DNA from: Gillisella vitis
GTDB taxonomy: Bacteria; Pseudomonadota; Alphaproteobacteria; Rhizobiales; Rhizobiaceae
Length of the DNA stretch: 64,000 nucleotides
NCBI RefSeq assembly: GCF_021559775.1
Contig: NZ_CP056049.1
Coordinates: 1-64,000 of the forward strand
Direction of reading: 5' to 3'
This document shows, piece by piece, positions 1 to 9,505 of the stretch. The position numbers and the translations under genes were made by a program. Position 1 is the first letter of the stretch. Every line of letters begins with the position of its first letter. Under the pieces are notes generated by a model. It made no database searches. It saw only the letters and a program-made list of their open reading frames with translations, and had not been told where the DNA came from.

Positions 1-1215
1 ATGGCGAAGATCGCCCCGAAAACTGATGCCATGATTGAGGGGTTGACTGCCTTGATGGAGCGTCACGCTGACGCGCTTTCTAGCCAGTTGCAAGCACATC
101 ATTTGAAAGTTTTCCCGCCGACCTCCGAAAAGGGGATTAGGTCCTTCGGCCCGTCTGAAGCGTCCAAGTTGCTTGGCGTTGGGGAGTCTTATCTACGACA
201 GATTGCTTCGGAAATGCCAGAGTTGAATGTCAGCATGAGCCCTGGGGGCCGGCGCATTTTCTCGATTGAAGATATCCACGTGATCCGCAAACATATGGAC
301 CAGATTGGTCGTGGAAACCGTCGCTATCTTCCGCATCGTCGAGACGGGGAGCAGCTTCAAGTCATTTCTGTGATGAATTTCAAAGGTGGCTCGGGCAAAA
401 CGACGACCGCTGCGCATTTGGCTCAATATCTCGCAATGCGTGGTTACCGAGTGCTTGCTATCGATCTCGATCCTCAGGCAAGCCTGTCTGCGCTCTTTGG
501 CAGCCAACCGGAGACGGATGTTGGTCCAAACGAGACCCTCTATGGCGCCATCAGATATGATGATGAGCAAGTGCCGATCGAACAGGTCGTTAGAGGAACA
601 TATATTCCGGACCTTCATCTCATTCCCGGCAATCTCGAACTTATGGAATTTGAGCATGACACTCCCCGCGCCTTAATGAAGCGCAAGGAAGGCGACACGC
701 TCTTCTATGGCCGCATCAGTCAAGCGATTGAAGACATTGCAGATAATTATGATGTCGTCGTCATCGATTGCCCTCCGCAACTCGGTTACCTCACGCTTTC
801 AGCATTGACGGCTGCAACATCTATCCTTGTTACGGTTCACCCCCAGATGCTCGATGTGATGTCAATGAACCAGTTTCTGGCAATGACCTCGAACTTGTTG
901 AGGGAAATTGAGAGCGCCGGCGCTGAGTTCAAGTTCAATTGGATGCGCTATCTTATCACTCGTTTCGAACCGAGTGATGGGCCACAAAATCAAATGGTTG
1001 GCTATCTCAGGTCTATTTTCGGTGAGAACGTCCTCAATTTTCCAATGCTCAAAACGACGGCTGTCTCAGACGCGGGCCTGACAAACCAAACTCTTTTTGA
1101 AGTGGAACGCGGTCAGTTTACCCGATCAACCTATGATCGCGCCTTGGAGGCTATGAACGCTGTCAATGATGAGATTGAATCTCTTATCAAAAAAGCATGG
1201 GGTAGAACCACATGA
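1..1215 (+). CDS. repA: RepA, ParA-type partition ATPase of a repABC replicon
   Basis: The 404-residue protein is a Walker-type ATPase that segregates the plasmid together with RepB and parS, and in this family also autorepresses the operon. An N-terminal helix-turn-helix-like stretch (SEASKLLGVGESYLRQI, about residues 51-67) precedes the deviant Walker A motif KGGSGKTT at residues 128-135 and the Walker B-like VVVIDCPP near residue 250. The length is normal for the family. The ATG is base 1 of the window, so the promoter is not visible. The stop overlaps the repB start by four bases, so the two are translationally coupled. Confidence 0.97.
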   Translation: MAKIAPKTDAMIEGLTALMERHADALSSQLQAHHLKVFPPTSEKGIRSFGPSEASKLLGVGESYLRQIASEMPELNVSMSPGGRRIFSIEDIHVIRKHMDQIGRGNRRYLPHRRDGEQLQVISVMNFKGGSGKTTTAAHLAQYLAMRGYRVLAIDLDPQASLSALFGSQPETDVGPNETLYGAIRYDDEQVPIEQVVRGTYIPDLHLIPGNLELMEFEHDTPRALMKRKEGDTLFYGRISQAIEDIADNYDVVVIDCPPQLGYLTLSALTAATSILVTVHPQMLDVMSMNQFLAMTSNLLREIESAGAEFKFNWMRYLITRFEPSDGPQNQMVGYLRSIFGENVLNFPMLKTTAVSDAGLTNQTLFEVERGQFTRSTYDRALEAMNAVNDEIESLIKKAWGRTT

Positions 1216-2225
1216 GCCGGAAGCACATCCTTGGCGTCTCGACGGATGCCCAAGACGCTAAGCCCTCTGACAACCGGGCAGGTAAAACGCGGTCAATGCC
1301 GCTTCTTGGGGTCGCCAGAAAGGAACGCGACCCGGCAACAAAGCTGACTGCGAATATCGGAAACGCACTGCGTGAGCAGAATGACCGGTTGAGTCGCGCT
1401 GAAGAGATAGAGCGGCGTCTTGCTGAAGGTCACGCGGTTATCGAGTTGGATGTCTCGACGGTAGATCCATCCTTCGTGCAGGACCGAATGCCTGGCGACA
1501 TCGACGGACTTCTCGAATCGATTCGAGAGCAGGGCCAGCAAGTACCAATCCTCGTGCGCCCTCACCCGGATCAGCCGGGCCGATATCAGGTGGGTTTCGG
1601 TCACCGTCGGCTTCAGGCCGTTTCAGAATTAGGTCTTCCGGTCAAAGCGGTTGTTCGCGATTTGACGGACGAACAATTGGTCATTGCGCAGGGCCAGGAG
1701 AATAATGAACGCCAGGATCTCACCTTTATTGAGAAAGCACGTTTTGCACATCGCCTGAATAAGCAATTTTCACGCGAAATCGTTATTGCCGCGATGTCGA
1801 TCGATAAGAGTAACCTGTCGAAGATGCTTTTGCTGGTCGACACCCTCCCCCCGGAGCTGATTGATGCAATCGGCCCCGCACCAGGGGTCGGACGACCAAG
1901 CTGGCAGCAACTAACGGAACTTATCGAAAAGGCCCCCTCGCCTTCTGACGTCTCGAAATACGCGCTATCGAATGAAGTGCAAGCGCTGCCATCTGCGGAG
2001 CGGTTCAAGGCGGTATTGGTCAGCCTTAAGCCTTCGCGGGTCTCTCGCGGACTTCCGGAGATTATGTCGACCCCTGATGGGGATCGATTGGCTCAGGTTT
2101 CGCAAAGCAAATCCAAATTGGAAATCACGATAGACAGAAAGGCGACGCCTGATTTCGCCGCCTTCGTCATTGATCACTTGCCTGCGCTTTATCAGGCGCA
2201 CCGAGCACAGAACCAGAAGAAATAA
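1212..2225 (+). CDS. repB: RepB, ParB-type centromere-binding protein
   Basis: This 337-residue ParB-family protein binds parS and works with RepA in plasmid partition. The ParB N-terminal domain is visible around residues 95-145, including QQVPILVRPHPD and the GHRRLQA motif. It is followed by a helix-turn-helix region (EKARFAHRLNKQF and the following IDKSNLSKMLLL). The start overlaps the repA stop in an ATGA configuration. Gene order and length are those of a standard repABC operon. Confidence 0.96.
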   Translation: MSRKHILGVSTDAQDAKPSDNRAGKTRSMPLLGVARKERDPATKLTANIGNALREQNDRLSRAEEIERRLAEGHAVIELDVSTVDPSFVQDRMPGDIDGLLESIREQGQQVPILVRPHPDQPGRYQVGFGHRRLQAVSELGLPVKAVVRDLTDEQLVIAQGQENNERQDLTFIEKARFAHRLNKQFSREIVIAAMSIDKSNLSKMLLLVDTLPPELIDAIGPAPGVGRPSWQQLTELIEKAPSPSDVSKYALSNEVQALPSAERFKAVLVSLKPSRVSRGLPEIMSTPDGDRLAQVSQSKSKLEITIDRKATPDFAAFVIDHLPALYQAHRAQNQKK

Positions 2226-2239
2226 GGAGAGTAGTCAGC

Positions 2240-2296
2240 AAAAGAAAAGAGCTCCCCCAACGTCGCCGTCGTGGAAGCCCTTCTGTCTCTCTAGCA
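2240..2296 (-). ncRNA. Counter-transcribed antisense RNA (incompatibility RNA) of repABC
   Basis: The repB-repC spacer is conserved in repABC plasmids and encodes a small antisense RNA that represses repC. On the minus strand a promoter is readable: TTGACG (2325-2330), a 17-base spacer and GATTCT (2302-2307). About 40 bases downstream the transcript can fold GGGCTTCC (2273-2280) with GGGAGCTC (2249-2256), with G-U pairs, followed by a T-rich tail (2241-2248). This gives an RNA of roughly 55 bases. The transcript ends are inferred, not measured. Confidence 0.78.
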
Positions 2297-2301
2297 AGAA
2301 C

Positions 2302-2330
2302 AGAATCGCATTTCCTCGAATCCTCGTCAA
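2302..2330 (-). promoter_or_regulatory. Promoter of the antisense RNA
   Basis: A -35 box TTGACG and a -10 box GATTCT separated by 17 bases lie on the minus strand inside the repB-repC spacer, placed to drive the antisense RNA. The -35 is close to consensus; the -10 is weaker. Confidence 0.65.
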
Positions 2331-2385
2331 GAGTTTTTGCGCCATTTTGGTGAGTGATTTTCTTTTGCCTGCTGAAGGGTAAAAG

Positions 2386-3603
2386 ATGATGGAGACTGGA
2401 AATGTAACGACGCCCTTCGGGCGGCGGGGTATGACGCTTGCGCTGGTGCGTCGGCAGGTCGCCACAAGCGACATTAAGCCGGGCAAACGTGCGGATAAAT
2501 GGAAAATATTCAGGGATGCCTCAGCCGCAATGGACTTGCTTGGGATACAATCCAACAGTCTTGCGGTTCTCGATGCCTTATTGAGCTTTTATCCGCAAAA
2601 TGAACTGCGGCAGGATGCACAGCTTGTTGTTTTTCCCTCAAATTCTCAACTTGCTCTTCGGGCGCACGGCTTGGCCGGGGCGACTTTACGCCGGCATATT
2701 GCCGTGCTTGTCGATGCAGGCCTGATCGTTCGTAAAGATAGCGCCAATGGAAAACGCTACGCGCGTAAGGATAATGCCGGTCAAATCGAGCAGGCATTTG
2801 GCTTCGATTTATCCCCCCTTCTCGCGCGCTCAGAGGAGCTCGCGATGATGGCACAACAGGTGATGGCTGATCGCGCCACCTTTAGAAAAGCCAAGGAAAG
2901 CCTTACCATTTGCCGCCGAGATGTCCGCAAGCTGATCACGGCGGCGATCGAGGAGGGCGCGCAAGGTGACTGGCACGAGATCGAATGCGCTTATATCTCT
3001 CTCGTCGGCAAAATATCCAGAACCCCGGCTCTTTCTGAGGTCACATTGGTTTTAGATGAGATGAACAATCTTAAGAGAGACATCGTTAAGCGACTGGAAA
3101 ATCAAATTAATTCAGAAAAAAACAGCGCCAATGCCGTTCAAATTGAGCGGCACATACAGAATTCAAATACCAACTACATAACTGAATTTGAACCTCCCTC
3201 TCGAAAAGAGCGAGAAGCAACTGAGGAGCAAAACAATCCGCCTAAAAGACTGCCGATAAAGTCATTTCCGCTTGGAATGGTTTTGAAGGCTTGCCCCTCG
3301 GTTTGCGATTACGGACCAGATGGAAAGATCGCAAATTGGCGTGACTTAATGACAGCTGCGGTGGTGGTTCGATCTATGTTGGGAGTAAGTCCGTCCGCCT
3401 ATCAGGAAGCCTGCGAAACCATGGGTCAAGAGAATGCGGCAACCGCCATTGCATGTATTTTAGAGCGTGCAAATTTTATCAATTCGGCAGGAGGTTATCT
3501 GCGCGATCTAACCCGTCGGTCACAGCAGGGAGAATTTTCTCTCGGGCCTATGATGATGGCTTTGTTAAGGACCAACGGAGAAGCGGCTATGAAGACCGGG
3601 TAA
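2386..3603 (+). CDS. repC: RepC, replication initiator
   Basis: This 405-residue initiator of the repABC family has the expected opening (GRRGMTLALVRRQVA) and length. In this family RepC is essential for replication and the origin usually lies inside the gene, so oriV is probably within these coordinates, although I cannot delimit it. The gene follows the antisense-RNA spacer. A GAAGGG sequence a few bases upstream of the ATG can act as ribosome binding site; a second ATG follows immediately. Confidence 0.96.
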   Translation: MMETGNVTTPFGRRGMTLALVRRQVATSDIKPGKRADKWKIFRDASAAMDLLGIQSNSLAVLDALLSFYPQNELRQDAQLVVFPSNSQLALRAHGLAGATLRRHIAVLVDAGLIVRKDSANGKRYARKDNAGQIEQAFGFDLSPLLARSEELAMMAQQVMADRATFRKAKESLTICRRDVRKLITAAIEEGAQGDWHEIECAYISLVGKISRTPALSEVTLVLDEMNNLKRDIVKRLENQINSEKNSANAVQIERHIQNSNTNYITEFEPPSRKEREATEEQNNPPKRLPIKSFPLGMVLKACPSVCDYGPDGKIANWRDLMTAAVVVRSMLGVSPSAYQEACETMGQENAATAIACILERANFINSAGGYLRDLTRRSQQGEFSLGPMMMALLRTNGEAAMKTG

Positions 3604-3916
3604 AAAATTGAACGAATCCTCCAAAAGGAGGCGGATTGGAGTCAAAATGCGTGCAATTGAGCGGGTGATTTGGTGGTCAGCTGACCACCAACATAAGTAA
3701 TTGAAAGAGAAAGGTTTTTTCAATGCCGTTTGGAAACCCAGATTGTGAGTGATCATTTACACGAAAAATGCGGATTGCGGTGAAATTGGTCGGTGTAAGC
3801 GGGATATTGGGCTTCTGCCTTGATCATCATAATAGAAAAAGAGTGCAGATTTTTTGCGGTATCTCTAATACATCCACACCACTATTCTGGCGGCGGGGCA
3901 AGACCTCAAAATAAGA
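3604..3916. other. Intergenic region after repC
   Basis: No gene is supported here. A short inverted repeat (CCTCC-aaaa-GGAGG, about 3618-3631) and the candidate parS palindrome at 3670-3691 are the only structures seen. The rest is AT-richer and unassigned. Confidence 0.6.
3670..3691. promoter_or_regulatory. 22-bp perfect palindrome, candidate parS centromere
   Basis: A perfect 22-base palindrome (TTGGTGGTCAG followed by its complement) lies 67 bases after the repC stop. Its central 16 bases, GTGGTCAGCTGACCAC, match 8 of the 10 defined positions of the repABC parS consensus GTTNNCNGCNGNNAAC, with G/C replacing T/A at the third and fourteenth positions. In some repABC plasmids parS lies downstream of repC, as here. 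Function is inferred from position and symmetry. Confidence 0.55.
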
Positions 3917-5170
3917 TCAGGCCTGCGGCATATACGCCAGGTAGTTATCTTGAATGGTGATGTGATCGGCCAAGTGCTTGGCATCATGCCAGACGCCCCA
4001 GATGAAACTGGAGGCGCGCCCGGAAAGTCCGGGAAGACCGAGGAAGTAGAGGCCTCTCTCAGAAGAGACGCCTCGATGATGTCTAGGGCGCCCCGCGTCA
4101 TCGAAGGCCCGCACCTTCAACCAGCTATAGTCAGATCTGAAGCCGGTGGCCCAGATGATGGTGGTGATGCCTGCCGCGGTAAGATCCAGTTCGAGAATCG
4201 GATTAGTAATACAATCGGCCGTCGGACCAAGAATGCGGGCTTCCGGCTCTTGCGGAAGGTTGAGACCGTTCAATACAACGAAAGCATCCGCCTCGTCGAG
4301 CAGTGATAGATAGGTCTGGTCACCACGATCGAGATTGTTGGCAAGGTCTTCAGCAAATGATAATTTGCCGTTCTTAAAACTTTCGGTCATGCCAACCAGA
4401 ACCATTCCTTGTGCTGCAAGCCGACGGAAGTCGATAGTTTCCCCGCCTCGCGCACCACTGACAGCGACCGTAACATGATTGCTTGTCTGCAATTCCTGCA
4501 CCTGGGCATCCCATTTGCCGAGAACACCAAGCCACCAGGCGCAGTCATACCCGCGATAGGTGCGTGGAGGACGACCATGCGGACCAACCGAAAGATAAGT
4601 TTTGCGGCCCACTCGCATGAGTTCCTCCGCAATCTGCACTCCCGACGAGCCAGCGCCAATCACGAGAACGGCCCCCTCCCCGAGCTGGTGAGGATTGCGG
4701 TATTCGCTGGAATGTATCTGGTTGATATTGGCGGTCGGCGGAACGATTGGCGGGATATTCGGCAACTGGAACGGACCGGTCGCCACAACGACGTAGCGTG
4801 CTTCGATCAATCCGTTAGACGTCTCCACACGGAAGCCGGGGCGACCGTCCAGACGCTCGACTTGAGTTACCTCGGTTTCACAGCGTATTGGCGCGGTGTA
4901 CTTTTTTGCATAGGCTTCAAAATAGTCTGCAACGCCTTCTTTGGGAACAAACGCATCGGCATTGCCGGGAAAGGTCAGGTTTGGAAAACGATCGTGCCAA
5001 GCCGGACCATTGGCGACCAGAGAATCCCAACGCATAGAACGCCAGCGCTCTGCTATCCGTCCTTTTTCAAGGACAAGGTGTGCCACATTGTTCCTGGTCA
5101 GATGCTCACTCATAGCGATGCCCGCCTGGCCACCGCCGACGACGAGTGCATGTATTTTTTCGACAGGCAT
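3917..5170 (-). CDS. Flavin-containing monooxygenase-like NAD(P)/FAD oxidoreductase
   Basis: The 417-residue protein has two dinucleotide-binding motifs typical of flavin monooxygenases and CzcO-like proteins: GGGQAG at residues 12-17 (FAD) and GAGSSG near residue 174 (NADPH). Between them NQIHSSEYRNP resembles the FMO fingerprint region. It probably oxidises a small soft nucleophile or an indole/amine substrate in the cytoplasm, but the substrate cannot be read from the sequence. It stands alone on the minus strand, with no obvious operon partner. Confidence 0.82.
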   Translation of the reverse strand: MPVEKIHALVVGGGQAGIAMSEHLTRNNVAHLVLEKGRIAERWRSMRWDSLVANGPAWHDRFPNLTFPGNADAFVPKEGVADYFEAYAKKYTAPIRCETEVTQVERLDGRPGFRVETSNGLIEARYVVVATGPFQLPNIPPIVPPTANINQIHSSEYRNPHQLGEGAVLVIGAGSSGVQIAEELMRVGRKTYLSVGPHGRPPRTYRGYDCAWWLGVLGKWDAQVQELQTSNHVTVAVSGARGGETIDFRRLAAQGMVLVGMTESFKNGKLSFAEDLANNLDRGDQTYLSLLDEADAFVVLNGLNLPQEPEARILGPTADCITNPILELDLTAAGITTIIWATGFRSDYSWLKVRAFDDAGRPRHHRGVSSERGLYFLGLPGLSGRASSFIWGVWHDAKHLADHITIQDNYLAYMPQA

Positions 5171-5726
5171 TGTTTCGTCCTTTCTATAAATTGAAGTGTG
5201 TGCTGGCCGCTGGAGTGCGGTGTTGCCGAGAGCCGAAGCATTGGTGGCAGGGCCAACGAGGATTCTTATTGCTGTGGCTGTAGGAATAAATTTGGCTGCA
5301 TTGTTCGTTTTTCTCAGTCGTCGGGCATCTCATTAAGTCGGCATCCCTCGCCCCTGCGGATGCTCGCCAAGGCAGGCTCCATCTCTTCTTTGGACGTTAG
5401 CTGTTTACGAATAGTCAGCCGATGCGGGCTATCTACAACTCTATGATGATAGTGGACCGAAATCTCAATCTGGTAGAAGCTCTTAGGTTGGTATGAGCGG
5501 TATACAAAGAGAGGAAATTTTTGGCGAGATTAACAACGCAGTAGAAGACGAGGGGAGGAGAAGTCTGCGCGCCGGTGAGCAGCCGATGCTTACGTAAGTT
5601 CGCAATGGCCAATTGCAAGGAACTTGAGAAGGGGCCTTGGGAAAAACAGTGGCTTTAGGATTCCCTTAAATCGATCTCTGCTAAATTTGCTGGGTATTCT
5701 GTCCGATCGTTGCGCAAGATGAGCTG
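5171..5726. other. Intergenic region between divergent genes
   Basis: About 550 bases separate the divergent monooxygenase and cyclase genes. Open frames here have no recognisable protein features and no convincing ribosome binding sites. Promoters for both neighbours must lie here, but I could not pick them with confidence. Confidence 0.5.
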
Positions 5727-7433
5727 ATGATATTGAACCACCAGTTTGGCAATCGTAAAAATAGTTTTGATTTGGACGCTGCAGCCGCGCTGGATGAAGC
5801 TTGGGACCTCGCTTGCAAGGGGCGTTCCGTTCGCGCATTTTCTTTAGCAAATTCAGTTTTGGCTTCGGCAGAACAGCGCGGTGATCAAGGTCTTATAGCG
5901 GGCAGTTCTCAGCAATGTGCCTGGTATTGCTTTCAACTTGGTGAGACAGAGACGGGGCTAGTATACGTAGAGAAAGCAATTTCTCTGTGGAAGTCCCTTG
6001 AAGAGCCAGTGCTTGAGGCACAAGCTCTTAGTATCGGTGCTTGGCTGCATCTGGAACTCGGTAATCTAGAGCAGGCTGTCGAGTTTGCCGCAGAAGCACT
6101 CAACATTGCCGACCAAAGCCGTAATCTCCGATCTCGGTCTTTGGCTATAAATGTGATTGGCGTGATATTCTGGATGACGCGTCAACCATCTCTCGCTGTT
6201 GACTATTGCAGTCGTGCCGTGGAGCTAGCCCGAGAGGCATACGATATTACATTCGAATGTTGGTGGTTGATTAATCTCGGTGGAGCGCATGCAGAGGATG
6301 CTTATCTCGCTCAGGAAGCCGATAATCAAAAATTCGAAACGTCGATTAGCAGCGCAATAGATATTACGAAACAAGCGCTCAGCCTCGCTCAATCACTTAA
6401 AGACGCCTGGGCCGAGAGGTTGTGTATCGCAAATTTAGCAGAGTATTTTAATGCGGTTGAGGCTTTTTCCGCCGCCGAAATGTTATTGGAGCGGTACCGT
6501 GACATTCCGGGAGACGATTATGTTCGCGGTGAGGGGCATTATCTGGTTACACTGGGAAGCACGCTCGTTTCGTTAAAGCGCTACGAAGAGGCATTGGTGC
6601 CACTTGAGCAGGCCCACTTGCTTGCCGGGGAAAATTTCAATCTTGAGACCTTACTGCATGCCTGTCTGTCTCTTTCAAAGGCTCATGAGTATCTTGGAGC
6701 ATTCGAGTCTGCGCTGGATTTTCATAAAAAGTATCACAAGCTCCATCAGCAGTTCACTGCGGAGCGGATCCAGCAAAATGCCCGTATGGCGGAGATCCGT
6801 TATGAAACGAAAAAACTCAAAGCAATGCTTGATACAGAGGCAGAGCGCTCCGCAGAAATTGCCCGGTCATTAGAGGCCCTGCAACAGCAAACCAGTGTCC
6901 TGACCGAAGCGGCGAATACGGACCCGTTGACAGGACTTTCCAATCGGCGGCATTTGGAGACGATAATATCTGACATTAATACTCAAAGCGCGAGTTATGC
7001 GCTGGCGATCCTTGATGTCGATCACTTCAAGAAAATCAATGATACGTTTTCCCATATTATTGGTGATCGTGTGCTTGTGCAAATCGGGACACTGGTCAAA
7101 GTTGTTGTTCGTGAAACAGATATCGCAGTTCGCTTCGGTGGCGAAGAGTTCGTCATACTTATGACGGACCTAACACCCGCCCACGCGGAAAGGGTTTCCG
7201 AAAGACTGCGAATGACAATTACCAACTTTGACTGGTCCGAAATTGCCGATGGGCTGAATGTGTCCGTCAGTATCGGAGTGGCAATGTCAGACGATGCAGT
7301 CGACGCCGAAGCGGTTTTGCAACTGGCGGATCGGCGCCTTTATTGGGCAAAGCAGACCGGTAGAAATAGAGTTGTTTGTTTTCTGCCGTCTGGAAATCGG
7401 TTTGAACAAACGACCAGCGCGATTACGGATTGA
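5727..7433 (+). CDS. TPR-repeat diguanylate cyclase (GGDEF)
   Basis: A 568-residue protein with an all-helical, TPR-like N-terminal part (about residues 20-350), a coiled coil (about 350-395) and a C-terminal GGDEF domain. The GGDEF domain begins at TDPLTGLSNRR (about 398) and carries the active-site signature GGEEF at residues 471-475, so it should make cyclic di-GMP from two GTP. An RETD sequence eight residues upstream is a plausible inhibitory I-site. There is no membrane segment or signal peptide, so it is likely cytosolic, with the TPR part as input or partner-binding module. Confidence 0.92.
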   Translation: MILNHQFGNRKNSFDLDAAAALDEAWDLACKGRSVRAFSLANSVLASAEQRGDQGLIAGSSQQCAWYCFQLGETETGLVYVEKAISLWKSLEEPVLEAQALSIGAWLHLELGNLEQAVEFAAEALNIADQSRNLRSRSLAINVIGVIFWMTRQPSLAVDYCSRAVELAREAYDITFECWWLINLGGAHAEDAYLAQEADNQKFETSISSAIDITKQALSLAQSLKDAWAERLCIANLAEYFNAVEAFSAAEMLLERYRDIPGDDYVRGEGHYLVTLGSTLVSLKRYEEALVPLEQAHLLAGENFNLETLLHACLSLSKAHEYLGAFESALDFHKKYHKLHQQFTAERIQQNARMAEIRYETKKLKAMLDTEAERSAEIARSLEALQQQTSVLTEAANTDPLTGLSNRRHLETIISDINTQSASYALAILDVDHFKKINDTFSHIIGDRVLVQIGTLVKVVVRETDIAVRFGGEEFVILMTDLTPAHAERVSERLRMTITNFDWSEIADGLNVSVSIGVAMSDDAVDAEAVLQLADRRLYWAKQTGRNRVVCFLPSGNRFEQTTSAITD

Positions 7434-7875
7434 GGAAGCGATCCGATTCTGCGGACTGCCTCTTAGCCTTCTCGACGTTGCTTTTCTCTTGCCATGAATC
7501 TCCGCTTCCGCCGGAGTGAAAATGCGTACGGAATGCCGTACAAAACCGGCCATGGCGCACTCGATTTTATGTCATCAATAACCGAAACCGCTAATCCGCT
7601 ATCATGCAAGTCTAAAAGCTCGGGGTGTGGCGCGGAAAGGGATTTCGACGCCATGAGCGGGGATAAACCATTATGATCTTCGGTCGTGATGGGACTATGC
7701 CGAGGTGCATTTTGACAGGTGGCAGAATTGGACCAGCAGTCGCAATTGCAATGCAAAATCCTGGTGAAACAATTGGTCTGAATCGGGTTCGTGGCCGAAA
7801 AATCCTATTTTCACGGGCTAAACATTGTGATCAGCAATTCACGGGATGCGAATTTTCTGGTTCAAACGAACAAAA
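7434..7875. other. Intergenic region, no gene supported
   Basis: About 440 bases between the cyclase and the recombinase contain only short open frames without recognisable features. It may hold old remnants, but none could be identified. Confidence 0.5.
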
Positions 7876-9021
7876 TCAAAGCCCCGCAGCTTTGGTCAAA
7901 TTGATCCTGAAACGATCCCTTCTCCGCTGGTACCTGCGGGTCATCTCGGCTGAGGCATGACCGAGTTGCTTCTGGATATAGCGTTCGTCGACTTCGGCGG
8001 AGGAGGCGAGACCGGCGCGCAGGGAATGGCCGGAGAATTTGAAGGCGCGTTCAATCTCGCTGAGATCGCCACGAACCCCGGCAGCCATGGCAGCCCGTTT
8101 CACCAGCCTTGCCACTTCCTTATCGTTCAAACGGTTTGGTCCAATGGACTTGCCTTGTCCTGTGACGCGGCGGAAAAGGGGGCCATGGGCAAGTCTGGCA
8201 AAGGTGATCCAGCTTTCGACAGCGACCACCGGGCAGGTGGTATCGGAGGATCCGCGGCCGATTTCGACCTCGCGCCAGCCCGTCTTGCCGCGCAGGGTGA
8301 CGAGCATGCCTTTGTCGAATAGTTCGATCCAGCCGCGCCCGTCTTCGGTTTGGTCAGGTTTGATGTCGAGACCGACAATTTCGGACCGCCGCAGACCACC
8401 GGCATAACCGATCAGCAGCATGGCCCGATCGCGCAAACCTCTCAGCGTTCCCCGATCGAGTGTCTCGATCATCGCGATGATATCCTCGGCCAACACCGCT
8501 TCCTTCTGCACGGGCGGGCGGGCGTGGCTGTTTCGAATACCAGCCATGACGGTGGCGATATGCCGATCCTTGCGGTCGAGCGTGAGTCCGCGTTGCGCGT
8601 AGTTCCAAGACAATGAGGAGAGGCGACGCTCAACGGTCGAAACCGCGTTTGTCTTGGTGCCACGCGTCGGTGTTCCAACGGCATTGCCTGAGGCGCAGGC
8701 GGCGATATAGAGGCCAACGGTCTGCGGGTCCGGGGGGAGGGGGCCCAAATTCAACCGTCGGCACCAAGTGCTAAAATGTTTCCAGTCGCAGGCATAGGCT
8801 TTACGCGTGTTGGCAGAACGTGCCGCCTCCACATAATCGCGGGCGCGGCTCGCCAGGCTGTTGAGATGGGCCGGTGTCTGGTCCGCACCAACAGGAGAGG
8901 GGAGGGGGCTGTCGTGCGACACCTGCGGCGTGCAAACATCACCCCCAGCCGCCGTGCTGAGAGACGGCGCAGAGCTCTCCTTGAGGTGAATTTCGCTGTT
9001 CTGCTCGATGATGTGGGTCAT
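7876..9021 (-). CDS. Tyrosine recombinase (phage integrase family)
   Basis: A 381-residue site-specific recombinase. The catalytic residues are visible in order: the first Arg in GGLRRSEIVGL, H332-x-x-R335 in GHSLRAG, H355 in QLGHAS and the nucleophilic Tyr364 in RRYQR. The N-terminal half holds a core-binding domain (ARDYVEAARSANTRKAYACD). All key residues are present, so it may be active. It is divergent from a DUF1403 gene, and such recombinase-DUF1403 pairs are common on rhizobial plasmids. Confidence 0.93.
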   Translation of the reverse strand: MTHIIEQNSEIHLKESSAPSLSTAAGGDVCTPQVSHDSPLPSPVGADQTPAHLNSLASRARDYVEAARSANTRKAYACDWKHFSTWCRRLNLGPLPPDPQTVGLYIAACASGNAVGTPTRGTKTNAVSTVERRLSSLSWNYAQRGLTLDRKDRHIATVMAGIRNSHARPPVQKEAVLAEDIIAMIETLDRGTLRGLRDRAMLLIGYAGGLRRSEIVGLDIKPDQTEDGRGWIELFDKGMLVTLRGKTGWREVEIGRGSSDTTCPVVAVESWITFARLAHGPLFRRVTGQGKSIGPNRLNDKEVARLVKRAAMAAGVRGDLSEIERAFKFSGHSLRAGLASSAEVDERYIQKQLGHASAEMTRRYQRRRDRFRINLTKAAGL

Positions 9022-9060
9022 TTCTCTATAATGACAAATATGTCCGATAATGCAAGATTA

Positions 9061-9078
9061 TAGGATGTTTTCATCCTA
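9061..9078. promoter_or_regulatory. Inverted repeat between recombinase and DUF1403 gene
   Basis: TAGGATG-tttt-CATCCTA is a perfect 7-bp inverted repeat in the divergent intergenic region, framed by an outer TATGTC (9039-9044) and GACATA (9080-9085). It could be an operator for the divergent genes or a recombinase-binding site. No direct evidence separates these. Confidence 0.35.
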
Positions 9079-9145
9079 CGACATACTGTGCGGTTTTAAA
9101 CAAAAATTCTGGCGTAAACTGCGCATACAATGTATCCTCATCCGT

Positions 9146-9505
9146 ATGGATTCACTTGCGCCAACTCCACCTCCTGTCTCGACGTGGTCGCCCCACCTGC
9201 CAGCCTGGACCTTGTTGCGCACGCACGACATTGCCGAATCCGACGCCGCGTTTTCTGCTGGTATCGCTCTGAAATCGCTTGATGATCTGCTCCGCACCAA
9301 TCTGCTCTGACTCGGCTGCTGGCGCGATCACCTTGCCCTGACATCGGCCACGGTCGCTGCGAAAATGCTCGGCTGTCGCGAGGACGAACACGCCATCCGG
9401 GACGCGGTTTTGCTCAGGGCATTCGGTGACGATCCGGGACCGGCTGGAAAGCTGTTTTTGGCCACGCGATTGTTGTCGCGCGGATCAGGGTCCATCACCA
9501 CAGCG
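9146..9505 (+). pseudogene. DUF1403 family protein, broken and truncated
   Basis: Starting at ATG 9146 (MDSLAPTPPPVSTW), the frame reads a DUF1403-like protein with an in-frame TGA at 9308-9310, where the flanking residues (DLLRTNLL then LGCWRDHLALTSA) suggest continuous original coding. The same frame stays open downstream (AKMLGCREDEHAIRDAVLL). It is then cut at 9505/9506 by the left end of an IS6-family element, removing the C-terminal part. The function of DUF1403 is unknown. Confidence 0.72.

Noticed and set aside
193..657. 154-residue open frame on the minus strand inside repA
   Set aside because: It is a frame shadow of repA, with no domain, no ribosome binding site and no relatives that I recognise.
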